Below, in pieces: positions 26,604-36,279 of a stretch of 64,000 bases of DNA. The notes under the pieces were generated by a model. The model was not told the DNA's origin. It did no database searches and saw only the letters and a program-made list of their open reading frames with translations. The stretch lies in contig NZ_PCPS01000002.1 of the NCBI RefSeq assembly GCF_002975405.1, positions 868,001-932,000 on the forward strand, written 5' to 3'. Position 1 is the first letter of the stretch. Every line of letters starts with the position of its first letter. A program made the translations under genes and the position numbers. This DNA comes from Arthrobacter sp. MYb229. GTDB taxonomy: Bacteria; Actinomycetota; Actinomycetes; Actinomycetales; Micrococcaceae.

Positions 26604-27097
26604 CCGCCGGTCTTTGCTTGGCCAACATCTTGGAGTCTGCCTGGAAACAGGATGCGTGGCAAGGCAAGCAGCAAGAACAACGTCACCAGGATCAACGAGC
26701 CACCGATCCAAGCACCGGTTTCCCAGCCGAAGAATACCTGCAACACGAACCAGACGCAGCCAGAGACAAGCAATCCCACCCCGATACCCACGATTTTTAG
26801 CACGATATGGCCAAGGTTTACCGTTTTTTCCTTCAGCCGCTGGCCAAAGAAAAAGCGGTGAACGGCCACGGGGGTAATCAGTAGCAGGATCAGCAGGGTC
26901 GCAGCGACCAGCAAGACGACGTAAACAATTTCATCCTTGTGGGTGAGCACTTCAAATCTCGCCTGGAAAGGCAGGACCACCAAAAAAGCTGCCAGAATCT
27001 GCAGACCTGTCTGCATCACGCGCATTTCCTGGAGCAATTCGTTCCATTGGCGATGCGGGGCACCATCGCTGGTATCTGGATGGGAACGCTTATTCAT
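26600..27097 (-). CDS. DUF6328-family membrane protein
   Basis: 165 residues from ATG 27097 with GAGGAG upstream (a GTG three bases earlier is possible). Family wording RQWNELLQEMRVMQTGLQILAAFLVVLPFQARF, then four hydrophobic segments in all (about 33-50, 60-82, 100-120, 128-150). Function unknown; common in actinobacteria. Tail-to-tail with the MpaB-like gene. Confidence 0.75.
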   Translation of the reverse strand: MNKRSHPDTSDGAPHRQWNELLQEMRVMQTGLQILAAFLVVLPFQARFEVLTHKDEIVYVVLLVAATLLILLLITPVAVHRFFFGQRLKEKTVNLGHIVLKIVGIGVGLLVSGCVWFVLQVFFGWETGAWIGGSLILVTLFLLLALPRILFPGRLQDVGQAKTGG

Positions 27098-27262
27098 CAC
27101 AGCTCTCCTCGATCAGAAGGCGACCGCCAGCGGAACAGGTTCGCCAGCTGAGGCTACGCCAATTTTCTTGAAACTAGACAAGACGTCGGGTTGCAGACTT
27201 TCCAAACTGTCGGCCTTCATGGGTAATTTGAGTATCCCAGTAGGAAAACTATAAGGGAGGTC

Positions 27263-27631
27263 ATGATGAAACTCGAGAACGAAGCACGCATTCAGCCAGA
27301 TATCTGGACCATGCCTGACAAAGGACTCTCGTGGTGCGACTGCGGCGCGGCGCATGAACTCAGCGCCGACATTGTGTACGGATTCGCCGAAGTGCTCAGG
27401 CTGGATACACGTGGGGCGATGACGCACCCCCAGCTGGTTGAACTCACCATGGAGGTATGGAACTTTGAAGCGGTTTGTCGTTTCTTCCACCTCGCCTTGA
27501 ACGAAGCGACACAATTTATCCACGGCACCGTAGCTGAGGAATATCCGTTCGCCGAAGGGATCGATATCGTCGGATACTTCTCGAAAACCTGGCAAGGCTG
27601 CCCGGCGGCAGAGTGCCGTGGCGATGACTAG
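27263..27631 (+). CDS. Hypothetical protein
   Basis: 122 residues with a clear GGGAGG ribosome site and two consecutive ATG codons. Soluble, acidic, with Cys residues in WCDCGAAHE and GCPAAEC, which could bind a metal, and Trp/Phe-rich segments in the middle. No family recognised. Flanked by divergent and unrelated genes. Confidence 0.6.
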   Translation: MMKLENEARIQPDIWTMPDKGLSWCDCGAAHELSADIVYGFAEVLRLDTRGAMTHPQLVELTMEVWNFEAVCRFFHLALNEATQFIHGTVAEEYPFAEGIDIVGYFSKTWQGCPAAECRGDD

Positions 27632-27731
27632 CCAGAGCGACCGGACAGGTTCGGGTAACTAGCGTTCACAAGAGCCAATCGCACGGCGTGGAAATTGGGC
27701 GGTGAGGCTCGCGGCGCATACTGTGGGGAAG

Positions 27732-30197
27732 ATGAAGAGTATTGCACCGAGCCAGGCGGCGGCAAACCATGACGGATACATCCATGTGCGCGGCGCAAAC
27801 GAGAATAACTTGGATAACGTGGAAGTGCGGATACCGCGCGACGCGATTGTGGCTTTCACCGGGGTCTCCGGCTCAGGAAAGTCTTCCTTGGCCTTTGGCA
27901 CAATTTTCGCCGAATCCCAGCGGCGCTTCCTCGAATCTGTAGCGCCCTATGCGCGCCGATTGATCGCCCAAGGCCATGCCCCGAAGGTTGAATTCATCTC
28001 TGGTCTGCCGCCGGCGGTCGCCTTGCAGCAGCGTCGGGGGACCGCCAGCTCCCGGTCCAGCGTCGGGACGCTGACCACGTTGTCCAACTCGGTGCGGATG
28101 CTCTACTCACGTGCCGGGGATTACCCGCAAGGAGCGGCCCGGCTCGATTCGGATGCCTTCTCCACGAATACCGCTGTCGGCGCATGCCAACAATGCCATG
28201 GAGTGGGCACGGTGCACTCGGTCAGCGAGCAGTCGCTGGTTCCCGAACCATCGCTGAGCATCCGGGACGGCGCGATTGCCGCCTGGCCGGGAGCCTGGCA
28301 GGGTAAAAACCTGCGCGATATCACCACCCACCTCGGCCACGACATTGACGTTGCCTTCGGCAGCTTGCCGAAGGAAACGCGTGACTGGCTGCTCTTCACC
28401 GAGGAGCAACCGGTGGTCGAGGTGACCCCCGAAAGAGATCGTGTAGCAAAACCATATAAGGGACGGTTCTGGAGCGCCGAACGCTATGTGCGCCATACCG
28501 TGGCGACCTCCAAGAGCGAGAATTTACGCGCCAAGGCGTTGGCCTTCATGCATTCGCAACCCTGCGCCGAGTGCTCCGGGACGGGGTTCCGCCGCGACTC
28601 GCTTCGGGTGAAGTTCGCCGAGCTGGACATTGCCGAATTCAACGCGCGCTCGTTGCAATCCTTGGCTGAGCTCTTGCGCCCCTTCGCGACCGTGACCGGT
28701 GGCGAGGCCCAAGCCGATGTGGTGAGCATGATCAGCACCGACCTGCTCGCCAGAATCGAAGTGCTCCTAGAACTCGGGCTGGGGTACCTGAGCCTAGACC
28801 GCAGTACTCCAACCCTTTCACCGGGGGAGATGCAGCGGCTACGCATTGCCACGCAGCTGCGTGCCGGATTATTTGGCGTCATCTATGTGCTGGACGAACC
28901 CTCGGCGGGGCTGCATCCGGCCGATGTGCAACCGCTGATCGAGGTGCTTTCCGCCTTGAAGGACGAGGGTAATTCGGTGTTCGTGGTGGAACACAATATG
29001 GATGTAGTCACCCGCGCCGAGTGGATCGTTGATGTGGGACCCGGGGCGGGCAGCGGTGGTGGCCAGGTGCTTTATAGCGGGGAGGTCGCCGGTCTGGCTC
29101 AGGTCGAAAAGTCGGTGACTCGCCGGTTCTTGGACGCTTCTCCGGCACCGGCGCGCAACCTGCGCAACGCCACCGACTGGCTGGAACTGCGCGGGGTGAA
29201 CCTGCACAACCTGGTGGATGTCGACGCGAAATTCCCCTTGGGTGTTTTCTGCGCGGTGACCGGTGTATCAGGTTCGGGAAAATCCAGTCTGGTCTCCGGG
29301 GCGCTGGCCCAAGGCGCGGGCGGTTCGACCGTACCAGCCCAAGATGAACCCGAAGATGCACCGGTGCAGGCTGTCATCAAGGAAGTGACCGGGGCGGGTC
29401 AGATCAATCGGGTGGTGCTGATGGATCAGAAACCCATCGGACGTACCCCGCGTTCCAACGTGGCCACGTATACCGGCCTGTTCGACGCGGTCCGCAAGAC
29501 CTTCGCCGACCAGCCACTGGCGCGTGAACGCAGTTACGGGGCAGGCCGGTTTTCCTTCAACGTCGCCGGCGGCCGCTGCGAGAACTGTCTGGGCGAGGGC
29601 TTCTTGGAGATCGAGTTGCTCTTCCTTCCCGGCACCTATGGACCATGTCCGCAGTGCCAGGGAACCCGGTACAACGAACAGACCTTGGAGGTCGAATACC
29701 AAGGGAAGAACATTGCGCAGGTGTTGGAGCTGAGCGTTGCTCAGGCAGAGGAATTCCTGGCCGGAATTCCGGCCGCGGCCCGTGCGCTGGCGACTTTGCG
29801 GGAGGTCGGGTTGGGCTACCTGTCATTGGGACAGCCGGCCACCGAAATGTCTGGTGGTGAGGCCCAGCGGATCAAGCTGGCCACCGAACTGCAACGCCAG
29901 CGCCGTGGTCATACCCTGTATCTGCTGGACGAGCCGACCACCGGGTTGCACCCTGCCGACGTGCAGCTGTTGGTGGCGCAACTGCACCAGCTGGTGGACC
30001 AAGGACATACCGTGATCGTGGTGGAACACCATATGGATGTCGTCGCAGCCAGCGATTGGGTGATCGATTTGGGGCCAGCCGGAGGGGACGGAGGCGGACG
30101 AATTATCGCCGCGGGAACACCGCACCAGGTGGCGCAGAACCAGGCCAGCCGGACCGCGCAATTCCTCGCACTTCGGCTGGCCGGAGACGACAGCTAA
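27732..30197 (+). CDS. UvrA-like ABC ATPase (non-canonical excinuclease subunit A)
   Basis: 821 residues, shorter than housekeeping UvrA (about 950). It has both ATPase halves: Walker A GVSGSGKSSLAFG (~55) and GVSGSGKSSLVSG (~520); Walker B YVLDEPSAGLHPAD and YLLDEPTTGLHPAD. Zinc-finger cysteines are present in CQQCHGVGTV, CAECSGTG, CENCLGEG and CPQCQGTR. The first signature reads LSPGEMQR instead of LSGGE. Such short UvrA paralogues are associated with resistance to DNA-binding drugs (DrrC-like) or DNA damage. Start set at ATG 27732; GTG at 27702 is the alternative. Not in an operon. Confidence 0.85.
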   Translation: MKSIAPSQAAANHDGYIHVRGANENNLDNVEVRIPRDAIVAFTGVSGSGKSSLAFGTIFAESQRRFLESVAPYARRLIAQGHAPKVEFISGLPPAVALQQRRGTASSRSSVGTLTTLSNSVRMLYSRAGDYPQGAARLDSDAFSTNTAVGACQQCHGVGTVHSVSEQSLVPEPSLSIRDGAIAAWPGAWQGKNLRDITTHLGHDIDVAFGSLPKETRDWLLFTEEQPVVEVTPERDRVAKPYKGRFWSAERYVRHTVATSKSENLRAKALAFMHSQPCAECSGTGFRRDSLRVKFAELDIAEFNARSLQSLAELLRPFATVTGGEAQADVVSMISTDLLARIEVLLELGLGYLSLDRSTPTLSPGEMQRLRIATQLRAGLFGVIYVLDEPSAGLHPADVQPLIEVLSALKDEGNSVFVVEHNMDVVTRAEWIVDVGPGAGSGGGQVLYSGEVAGLAQVEKSVTRRFLDASPAPARNLRNATDWLELRGVNLHNLVDVDAKFPLGVFCAVTGVSGSGKSSLVSGALAQGAGGSTVPAQDEPEDAPVQAVIKEVTGAGQINRVVLMDQKPIGRTPRSNVATYTGLFDAVRKTFADQPLARERSYGAGRFSFNVAGGRCENCLGEGFLEIELLFLPGTYGPCPQCQGTRYNEQTLEVEYQGKNIAQVLELSVAQAEEFLAGIPAAARALATLREVGLGYLSLGQPATEMSGGEAQRIKLATELQRQRRGHTLYLLDEPTTGLHPADVQLLVAQLHQLVDQGHTVIVVEHHMDVVAASDWVIDLGPAGGDGGGRIIAAGTPHQVAQNQASRTAQFLALRLAGDDS

Positions 30198-30620
30198 CTA
30201 GTTGCCGCGAAGCTGCGCGTACGGCGGACTCTGCACGCCATCGGCAATTGCTTCGGCTGGGTCATCACCGAGATGAATCATCTTGTTTTGACCATCCACG
30301 TGGACCACGCTTGGCACGTAGGCGCGGGCCTCGGCGTCCTGCATCTGCGCGTAGCTGATGATGATCACCAGGTCTCCCGGATGAACTAGGTGGGCGGCGG
30401 CACCGTTGATGCCGATCACGCCGCTGCCTGGCTCGCCGGCAATGGTGTAGGTTTCCAGACGTGCCCCATTGGTGACATCCACGATGCTGACTAGTTCGCC
30501 CGGCAGGATATCCGAGGCCGCAAGCAGTTCGGAATCGATGGTGATCGAGCCGACGTAGTGCAGGTCGGCCTGGGTGACGGTCGCCCGATGGATTTTGGAC
30601 TTAAACATGGTGCGTTGCAT
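30198..30620 (-). CDS. panD: Aspartate 1-decarboxylase
   Basis: 140 residues, starting [20 protein letters not shown]. Self-cleavage occurs at the Gly-Ser bond in YVGSITID, which gives the pyruvoyl group; the conserved NGAAAHL is also present. It makes beta-alanine for pantothenate and CoA. It follows hutH on the same strand after a strong hairpin, with only 27 bases between hairpin and start codon, so its own promoter must lie in or before the end of hutH, or it depends on read-through. No panB/panC nearby. Confidence 0.93.
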   Translation of the reverse strand: MQRTMFKSKIHRATVTQADLHYVGSITIDSELLAASDILPGELVSIVDVTNGARLETYTIAGEPGSGVIGINGAAAHLVHPGDLVIIISYAQMQDAEARAYVPSVVHVDGQNKMIHLGDDPAEAIADGVQSPPYAQLRGN

Positions 30621-30646
30621 GGAACGAGTTCCCAATCTAAAAGAAG

Positions 30647-30682
30647 GTTTGCCGTGCCAGTTTACTACCCGGCACGGCAAAC
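30647..30682 (-). terminator. Hairpin between hutH and panD
   Basis: Perfect 12-bp arms GTTTGCCGTGCC (30647-30658) and GGCACGGCAAAC (30671-30682), 11 bases past the hutH stop; read leftward it is followed by TTCTTTTAGA. It should end most hutH transcripts, or attenuate expression of panD. Confidence 0.65.
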
Positions 30683-30692
30683 TTCCTGTGGG

Positions 30693-32237
30693 CTATCGTC
30701 CCTGTGCGCGATGCAAGGCCTCAAGTACCGTTCCGTCGGCTACCAATCCGTAGGCCGCTTCGAGCTCTGCGGAGAGGAACCGATCCTCGCCGGGGCCGGC
30801 AACTTTGGTGCGCAAAACGTCGTGCACGGCTCCGGTGACCGGTGCCGGGGTCAGCGGCTGGCGCAGGTCCAAGGCCCGCGCGGCAACCACTAATTCGATG
30901 CTCAGCACTCGGCGCAGATTGTCTACCGCGGTGCGCAGCTTGCGGGCCGCGTGCCAACCCAAAGACACGTGGTCTTCCTGCATGGCAGAAGACGGAATCG
31001 AATCAACGCTCGCTGGCACAGCCAATCGCTTATTCTCCGCAACCAGTCCGGCCTGCGTGTACTGTGCGATCATCATGCCCGAATCAACTCCGGGATCATC
31101 GGCGAGGAATGCTGGCAAGTCCCGCGAACGTGCCGGATCAAGCATTCGGTCGGTGCGGCGTTCGGCGATGGACCCTAGATCGGCCACGGCGATTGCCAGG
31201 AAATCCAATACGTAGGCAACCGGGGCACCGTGGAAGTTTCCGTTGGAAGAAACCTCACCGGTTGACAGCACCACCGGATTGTCGATGGCGGCGGCCAATT
31301 CGCGGGTGGCGACCATGCGGGCGTGGGTGATGGTGTCGCGAACGGCCCCGGTGACTTGCGGAGAGCAGCGCAACGAATAGGCGTCCTGCACCCGGCCATC
31401 GCCCTCGCGGTGCGAGGCGACCAGCTCGGAGCCGTCCAGCGCGGCGAACATGTTGGCGGCGCTCACTGCCTGGCCGGGGTGCGGCCGCAATGGTTCGTGG
31501 AGTTCGGGGCGGTACACCTGATCGGTGCCGAACTGGGCCTCGACGCTCATCGCAGCGCTGAGATCGGCAATGTCAGCCAAATCTTCCAGATCGGCCAATG
31601 CCATCAGCAACATGCCCAACATTCCGTCGGTGCCGTTGACCAGCGCAAGACCTTCCTTTTCTGCAAGCTCCAAAGGCGTAATGCCCGCTTCTGCAAGGAG
31701 TTCGGGAACCGGACGGATCACTCCATGCTTATCGGTGGCCTCACCTTCACCCATCAACACCAGCGCACAGTGCGACAGCGGTGCGAGATCACCGGAGCAA
31801 CCCAGCGAACCGTATTCGCGCACCAGCGGTGTGATCCCGGCATTAAGCAGCGCCACCATGGTCTCTAGAACTATCGGGCGCACACCGGTGTGGCCGCTCG
31901 CCAGGGTTTTGGCGCGTAAGAACATCAAGGCACGAACCACTTCACGTTCCACCGGTGCACCCATGCCAGCAGCGTGCGAGCGAATCAGCGAGCGCTGCAG
32001 CTTGGCGCGGTCTTCCGGAGCGATGTGCCGGGTGGCCAATGCACCAAAGCCCGTGGAAATCCCGTATACCGGAGTTTCGGATGCAGCCAACGCATCGATA
32101 TGTGCGCGAACCTCGGCCAATTTCTCGCTGACTTCAGCTGAAATATCAACGTGGATATCCTGACGAGCCACGCGCAATACATCCTGTGCGGTGGCGTTCG
32201 ATAGGCGAAGCGTCACCGAAGGTTGGTTGGAATTCAT
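30693..32237 (-). CDS. hutH: Histidine ammonia-lyase
   Basis: 514 residues from ATG 32237 (GGAAGAG upstream). Converts histidine to urocanate and ammonia, the first step of the hut pathway. The self-made MIO cofactor normally comes from Ala-Ser-Gly; here the loop reads GSLGCSGDLAPL, so Cys replaces Ala. Other family marks are present: the N-terminal YGISTGFG with the catalytic Tyr, and QEDHVSLGW near the C-terminus. An 18-bp hut operator lies upstream at 32325. Divergent from the Orn/Lys/Arg decarboxylase. Confidence 0.92.
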   Translation of the reverse strand: MNSNQPSVTLRLSNATAQDVLRVARQDIHVDISAEVSEKLAEVRAHIDALAASETPVYGISTGFGALATRHIAPEDRAKLQRSLIRSHAAGMGAPVEREVVRALMFLRAKTLASGHTGVRPIVLETMVALLNAGITPLVREYGSLGCSGDLAPLSHCALVLMGEGEATDKHGVIRPVPELLAEAGITPLELAEKEGLALVNGTDGMLGMLLMALADLEDLADIADLSAAMSVEAQFGTDQVYRPELHEPLRPHPGQAVSAANMFAALDGSELVASHREGDGRVQDAYSLRCSPQVTGAVRDTITHARMVATRELAAAIDNPVVLSTGEVSSNGNFHGAPVAYVLDFLAIAVADLGSIAERRTDRMLDPARSRDLPAFLADDPGVDSGMMIAQYTQAGLVAENKRLAVPASVDSIPSSAMQEDHVSLGWHAARKLRTAVDNLRRVLSIELVVAARALDLRQPLTPAPVTGAVHDVLRTKVAGPGEDRFLSAELEAAYGLVADGTVLEALHRAQGR

Positions 32238-32324
32238 TGAAGCTCTTCCGTTCGTTCGTGAAGTTGTCTCTGCCATCTATTCTTCGCCAGATACCTCACA
32301 GATTCTCGTACTCTGGTGCTCATC

Positions 32325-32342
32325 TGTCTGGTATCTCGGACA
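32325..32342. promoter_or_regulatory. hut operator 2 (upstream of hutH)
   Basis: TGTCTGGTATCTCGGACA, 88 bases before hutH. Matches the palindromes at hutG and hutU. A weaker related stretch (CCAGATACCTCACAGA, about 32287-32302) might be a second contact site. Confidence 0.62.
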
Positions 32343-32473
32343 TAGCGGCGAAGCGGATTCTAGATTTATAAATTTCAAAAATGTTCACCTCGTTGTCGCA
32401 AATCAATTCCCTAATTTCGCATATTTCATTCTGTGGCAGAAAGCGTGAGTGATAGTTACGAGAATTTCGCGAA

Positions 32474-32501
32474 TTGACTTCATGAATACCAAAACTATGT
32501 T
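32474..32501 (+). promoter_or_regulatory. Promoter of the Orn/Lys/Arg decarboxylase gene
   Basis: TTGACT (32474-32479), 16 bases, TATGTT (32496-32501), in an AT-rich stretch 100-130 bases ahead of the coding start. Good consensus fit for a housekeeping-type promoter. Confidence 0.55.
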
Positions 32502-32604
32502 GAAGTTGACGTAAGCTCTGGAGACCAAAGCACAAAGACGTGACATGGCTTTGTTAACAAACCGGTTAACGATGCAACGAAGAACGAGCGAAGGACCGGC
32601 AACC

Positions 32605-35361
32605 GTGAGCGCAAGGTTGACCACAATGAAGAATCAAGTAACAGCAACACCAGAAAGCGCTTGGCGAAAGCGCAAGGATGCATGGGAGCACCTGGGATAT
32701 GTACTTGGCGAGATCATTCGCGGTATCGACGACAAGGTCTCCGGCGAGCAGCATGAGCACGAGGCTACGCAACTACTGAGCCTCCTTTCTGCCATTGAAC
32801 CCTACTGGGCCACGCCGGGCTTAGACTACTTCAACGAAGTTGAAACGTTGATGCACGAAGGCCACTTCCGTGATGCGCTGAGCAAGGTATATCTGGCGAA
32901 TCAGTCCTTCCGGACGCAGACCCAATACATCGACGGCGAAAGCAACGACAGCGACGCGGAGGAAGCCGAGGCTGCTGCCCAAAGCAACGAGCTGGGCGGT
33001 GGTGAACCACGAGCAATCCATCGGAAGTTCGTCCCCAAGGTCGAAATTCTGTTGGTGGACAATGGTCCATCCGATGAGATTGAGCGATTCAAGATCGAGA
33101 TGCTCGAACAGCGTCAGCGAACCGATTCATTCAACTACAGCTTCGTTGTCGTGCCCAGCGTCGAGGACGCGCTGGCCGCGATTGTCATCAACCCGACCAT
33201 TCAGGCGGTTGTACTCACCGCCCGCTTCGAATTGGACACTCGGCGCCGGCTGAGCTCCACCCTAGGAAAGTACGTGTCACGGCATACAGCCGGACACTTT
33301 TCCACGGCAAGGCAAATCGACCGGATCTTGGATTTGGAAGAGATCATCGATCTGCTCCGCCCAGAGATCCCGGTCTACCTGATCGCCGGCGTTGCACTTG
33401 AATCTATCGCGCACGAGATTACCGGTCGCTTCAAGCGCATCTTCTCACGCAACGACGGCATGGATCTGCATCTGTCGATCATCGCCGAGGTGCTCGAACG
33501 CTACAACACTCCGTTCTTCCACGCGCTACAAAAGTACGCCAAACGCCCCGGCGGGGTATTCCACGCGATGCCGATTTCTCGCGGCGGGTCGGTGCAGAAC
33601 TCGCCATGGGCACGAGACTTGGTGGACTTCTACGGGAAGAACCTGCTGTTGGCCGAAACCTCTGCCACTTCCGGAGGATTGGATTCCCTCTTGGATCCGC
33701 AGAGCTCCATCAAGGAAGCCCACGAGCTGGCGGCCCGCGCCTTCAACAGCCACCGCACCTACTTCGTCACCAACGGCACTTCCACCGCGAACAAGATCGT
33801 TCACCAGTCGATCCTTGCGCCCGGTGACATCGTGCTAGTTGACCGCAACTGCCATAAATCACACCATTACTCCCTGGTGCTCGCCGGTGCAAGCGTCAGC
33901 TACCTGGAGGCCTACCCGCTGAACGAGCACTCCATGTATGGTGCCGTATCGCTGGAAGAAATCAAGGGACGGCTGTTGCAGTTGCGCCGCGAAGGCCTGC
34001 TGCACAAGGTCAAAATGCTCACATTGACCAACTGCACCTTCGACGGGATTATTTACGATCCGCGTCGCGTGATGGAAGAGTGTTTGGCCATCAAGCCAGA
34101 TCTGGTCTTCCTATGGGATGAAGCGTGGTTCGCTTTCGCCGGATTCCATCCTGTCTACCGTCAACGCACCGGTATGTCTGCGGCCCAACGCATGCAAACG
34201 GCGTTTGAGACATCTGAATATCGTGAGCGTTTTGCCGCGCAGCGTACCGAACTGCCCGAACCAGGAACGCTGGATGACCCGGCAAACGATGATGCCTGGC
34301 TGAAGACGCGACTGCTCGCCGATCCTGCCAAGACCCGCCTGCGCGTGTATTCGACACAGTCCACGCATAAGACGCTGACCTCACTGCGCCAAGGGTCAAT
34401 GATTCACATTCACGATCAAGATTTCGCAGAACGTAACCGCAATACGTTCCGCGAGGCCTATATGACGCACACCTCGACCTCGCCGAACTATCAGATCCTC
34501 GCCTCGCTTGATATCGGGCGGCGCCAGGCTGAGTTGGAGGGCTATGCGTTGGTGCAGCGCCAGGTTGACTTGGCTCAATCGATCGTCCGGGCGATGTCAC
34601 GCAATAAGCTGCTCAGCAAGTACTTCCAGGTACTCGATACGAGGGACCTGATCCCGCACCAATACCGTTGCAGCGACACCGGCAACCCAGTTCGTGACGG
34701 GTTGGAAGTTTGGGACAGGTCTTGGTCTGAAGATGAATTCGTCGTTGACCCATCAAGATTGACCCTGGACATCAGCCGCACAGGAGTGGATGGAGACACC
34801 TTCAAGCACACCTATCTGATGGACGGTCATGCAATTCAGGTCAACAAGACCAGCCGCACCTCGGTCCTGTTGATGACCAACATCGGCACTAACCGTTCGG
34901 CGGTGGCCCACCTGATTGAGGTGCTGGTCAAGATCGCCGAAGAGCTGGAGCATAAACGCCGATTGGATGGCCGGGCGCTAGCGGACGGGAAAAAGGTTCC
35001 GCCGACGCAGATCCCAATGCCAGATTTCAGCTATTTCGCCGAGGAGTTCAGCGGCGGCGGTGGCAGCGGCGATATGCGTTCGGCCTACTATCTGACCTAT
35101 AAGGATCCGGCTACGCACTTCATTTTCTCACCAGAGATTCGTCAAAAAATTCAAAGTGGCGAACAGGTAGTCTCGGCGGCGTTCGTTACTCCATATCCTC
35201 CAGGATTCCCGGTATTAGTTCCGGGGCAGGTCGTGTCGACGGAGATCCTCGATTACATGGATGTGCTCGATACCCGAGAAATCCACGGATACCACCGTGA
35301 CTACGGGTACCAGGTCTTTACCCGTGAAGCATTGGCCGAGGTGGCAGCGAAGAAGTCTTGA
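32605..35361 (+). CDS. Orn/Lys/Arg decarboxylase (PLP, fold type I, large form)
   Basis: 918 residues from GTG 32605 (GAAGGA nine bases upstream); ATG 32545 and ATG 32626 are alternatives. Residues ~135-280 are the receiver-like wing domain of acid-inducible decarboxylases. The PLP domain follows: TYFVTNGTSTANKIVHQSIL, DRNCHKSHHYSLVL, FLWDEAWFAFAGFHP (Asp to the PLP ring N) and STQSTHKTLTSLRQGSMIH with the Schiff-base Lys. It decarboxylates a basic amino acid to a polyamine precursor or diamine (lysine, ornithine or arginine; not decidable here). It stands divergent to hutH and has its own promoter and a strong terminator. No antiporter gene beside it. Confidence 0.85.
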   Translation: MSARLTTMKNQVTATPESAWRKRKDAWEHLGYVLGEIIRGIDDKVSGEQHEHEATQLLSLLSAIEPYWATPGLDYFNEVETLMHEGHFRDALSKVYLANQSFRTQTQYIDGESNDSDAEEAEAAAQSNELGGGEPRAIHRKFVPKVEILLVDNGPSDEIERFKIEMLEQRQRTDSFNYSFVVVPSVEDALAAIVINPTIQAVVLTARFELDTRRRLSSTLGKYVSRHTAGHFSTARQIDRILDLEEIIDLLRPEIPVYLIAGVALESIAHEITGRFKRIFSRNDGMDLHLSIIAEVLERYNTPFFHALQKYAKRPGGVFHAMPISRGGSVQNSPWARDLVDFYGKNLLLAETSATSGGLDSLLDPQSSIKEAHELAARAFNSHRTYFVTNGTSTANKIVHQSILAPGDIVLVDRNCHKSHHYSLVLAGASVSYLEAYPLNEHSMYGAVSLEEIKGRLLQLRREGLLHKVKMLTLTNCTFDGIIYDPRRVMEECLAIKPDLVFLWDEAWFAFAGFHPVYRQRTGMSAAQRMQTAFETSEYRERFAAQRTELPEPGTLDDPANDDAWLKTRLLADPAKTRLRVYSTQSTHKTLTSLRQGSMIHIHDQDFAERNRNTFREAYMTHTSTSPNYQILASLDIGRRQAELEGYALVQRQVDLAQSIVRAMSRNKLLSKYFQVLDTRDLIPHQYRCSDTGNPVRDGLEVWDRSWSEDEFVVDPSRLTLDISRTGVDGDTFKHTYLMDGHAIQVNKTSRTSVLLMTNIGTNRSAVAHLIEVLVKIAEELEHKRRLDGRALADGKKVPPTQIPMPDFSYFAEEFSGGGGSGDMRSAYYLTYKDPATHFIFSPEIRQKIQSGEQVVSAAFVTPYPPGFPVLVPGQVVSTEILDYMDVLDTREIHGYHRDYGYQVFTREALAEVAAKKS

Positions 35362-35371
35362 TTCTTCGTAT

Positions 35372-35401
35372 GGGCAGGAATCTCAGCTGAGATTCCTGCC
35401 C
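35372..35401 (+). terminator. Perfect palindrome after the decarboxylase
   Basis: Thirty bases, fully self-complementary about the central AGCT (half: GGGCAGGAATCTCAG), ten bases after the stop codon. Hairpin terminator by position; no long T run follows. Confidence 0.6.
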
Positions 35402-35596
35402 AAACGTTTAGCCCATCGCCGTACATGCAGCTCTTCGAAGCTGGCACTGACAACTGTGAAATTAGTCAGAGGGACGTGTGAGTAATTGGTCTGAGCTGGC
35501 TTCATTGACGCGTTGCGGGTAGCGTCCGTAATGAGGGCTCGGCCCCGATGGCTGAGTCAGATGCACGGTAACTTCACTGTAAAAGGAGAAGGATCT

Positions 35597-36106
35597 ATGA
35601 CAAAAACCAAGAACACACCGGCAAGCAAAACCTCGAAGGAGAACGCTGAAGGTGGTTTCGTTGCCACCGCTGCCCTCGGAGATGCCTTGCAGTCCGTGTT
35701 GGTGCAACTGCTGGACTTGCAGCTTGTTGGCAAGCAGATCCATTGGAATGTTATCGGCCCGAACTTCCGCGACCTGCACCAGAACCTCGATGAGATCGTG
35801 GATATCGCTCGCCGCGGCTCGGATGAAATTGCAGAGCGTATGCGCGCTATGCACATCACTCCGGATGGCCTGGCCGGCACCATAGGTAAATACAGCGAAC
35901 TCGAGCAACCAAACAACGGAGAGATTCTGACGACCAAGGCCGTGGATATGGTGGTCAAAGCCCTGCAGAACACCGTCGGAGTCATCCGAGACGTACATGA
36001 CGCAGTCGATGAGGAAGACCCGACCAGCGCTGACATCCTGCACGGGTACATTGCTGGCCTTGAACAACAGGCGTGGTTCATTAGCGCCGAAAATCGCACA
36101 CCATAG
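35597..36106 (+). CDS. dps: Dps-family ferritin-like DNA-protection protein
   Basis: 169 residues from ATG 35597 behind GGAGAAGGA. Dps signature: LVGKQIHWNVIGPNFRDLHQ (ferroxidase His and Asp) with DEIAERM (Glu) and a Lys-rich N-terminal tail (TKTKNTPASKTSKE) of the type that binds DNA. Forms 12-subunit shells that oxidise and store iron and shield DNA in stress. Opens a run of small stress-type genes (36280-37955). Confidence 0.92.
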   Translation: MTKTKNTPASKTSKENAEGGFVATAALGDALQSVLVQLLDLQLVGKQIHWNVIGPNFRDLHQNLDEIVDIARRGSDEIAERMRAMHITPDGLAGTIGKYSELEQPNNGEILTTKAVDMVVKALQNTVGVIRDVHDAVDEEDPTSADILHGYIAGLEQQAWFISAENRTP

Positions 36107-36121
36107 CATCACTGATTTAGG

Positions 36122-36152
36122 GGGAGCCGAGGCAATTGTTGCGTCGGCTCCC
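36122..36152 (+). terminator. Terminator hairpin after dps
   Basis: Arms GGGAGCCGA (36122-36130) and TCGGCTCCC (36144-36152), followed by TCGCGGTTTTC, 16 bases after the dps stop. Confidence 0.65.
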
Positions 36153-36279
36153 TCGCGGTTTTCGGGTGCCGATCGGAAACTCGAAATACCCCTAGAATCT
36201 GCAGCGCGAAGAGCCTACCGTTGAAGATAGACGGGGTGTTCTCGCAACGTCTACACGTCAATTGAGAGGCGATTCATCT

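Noticed and set aside
32482-32514. Ten-codon frame MNTKTMLKLT ahead of the decarboxylase
   Set aside because: It overlaps the -10 region of the predicted promoter, so it would not be transcribed as a leader.
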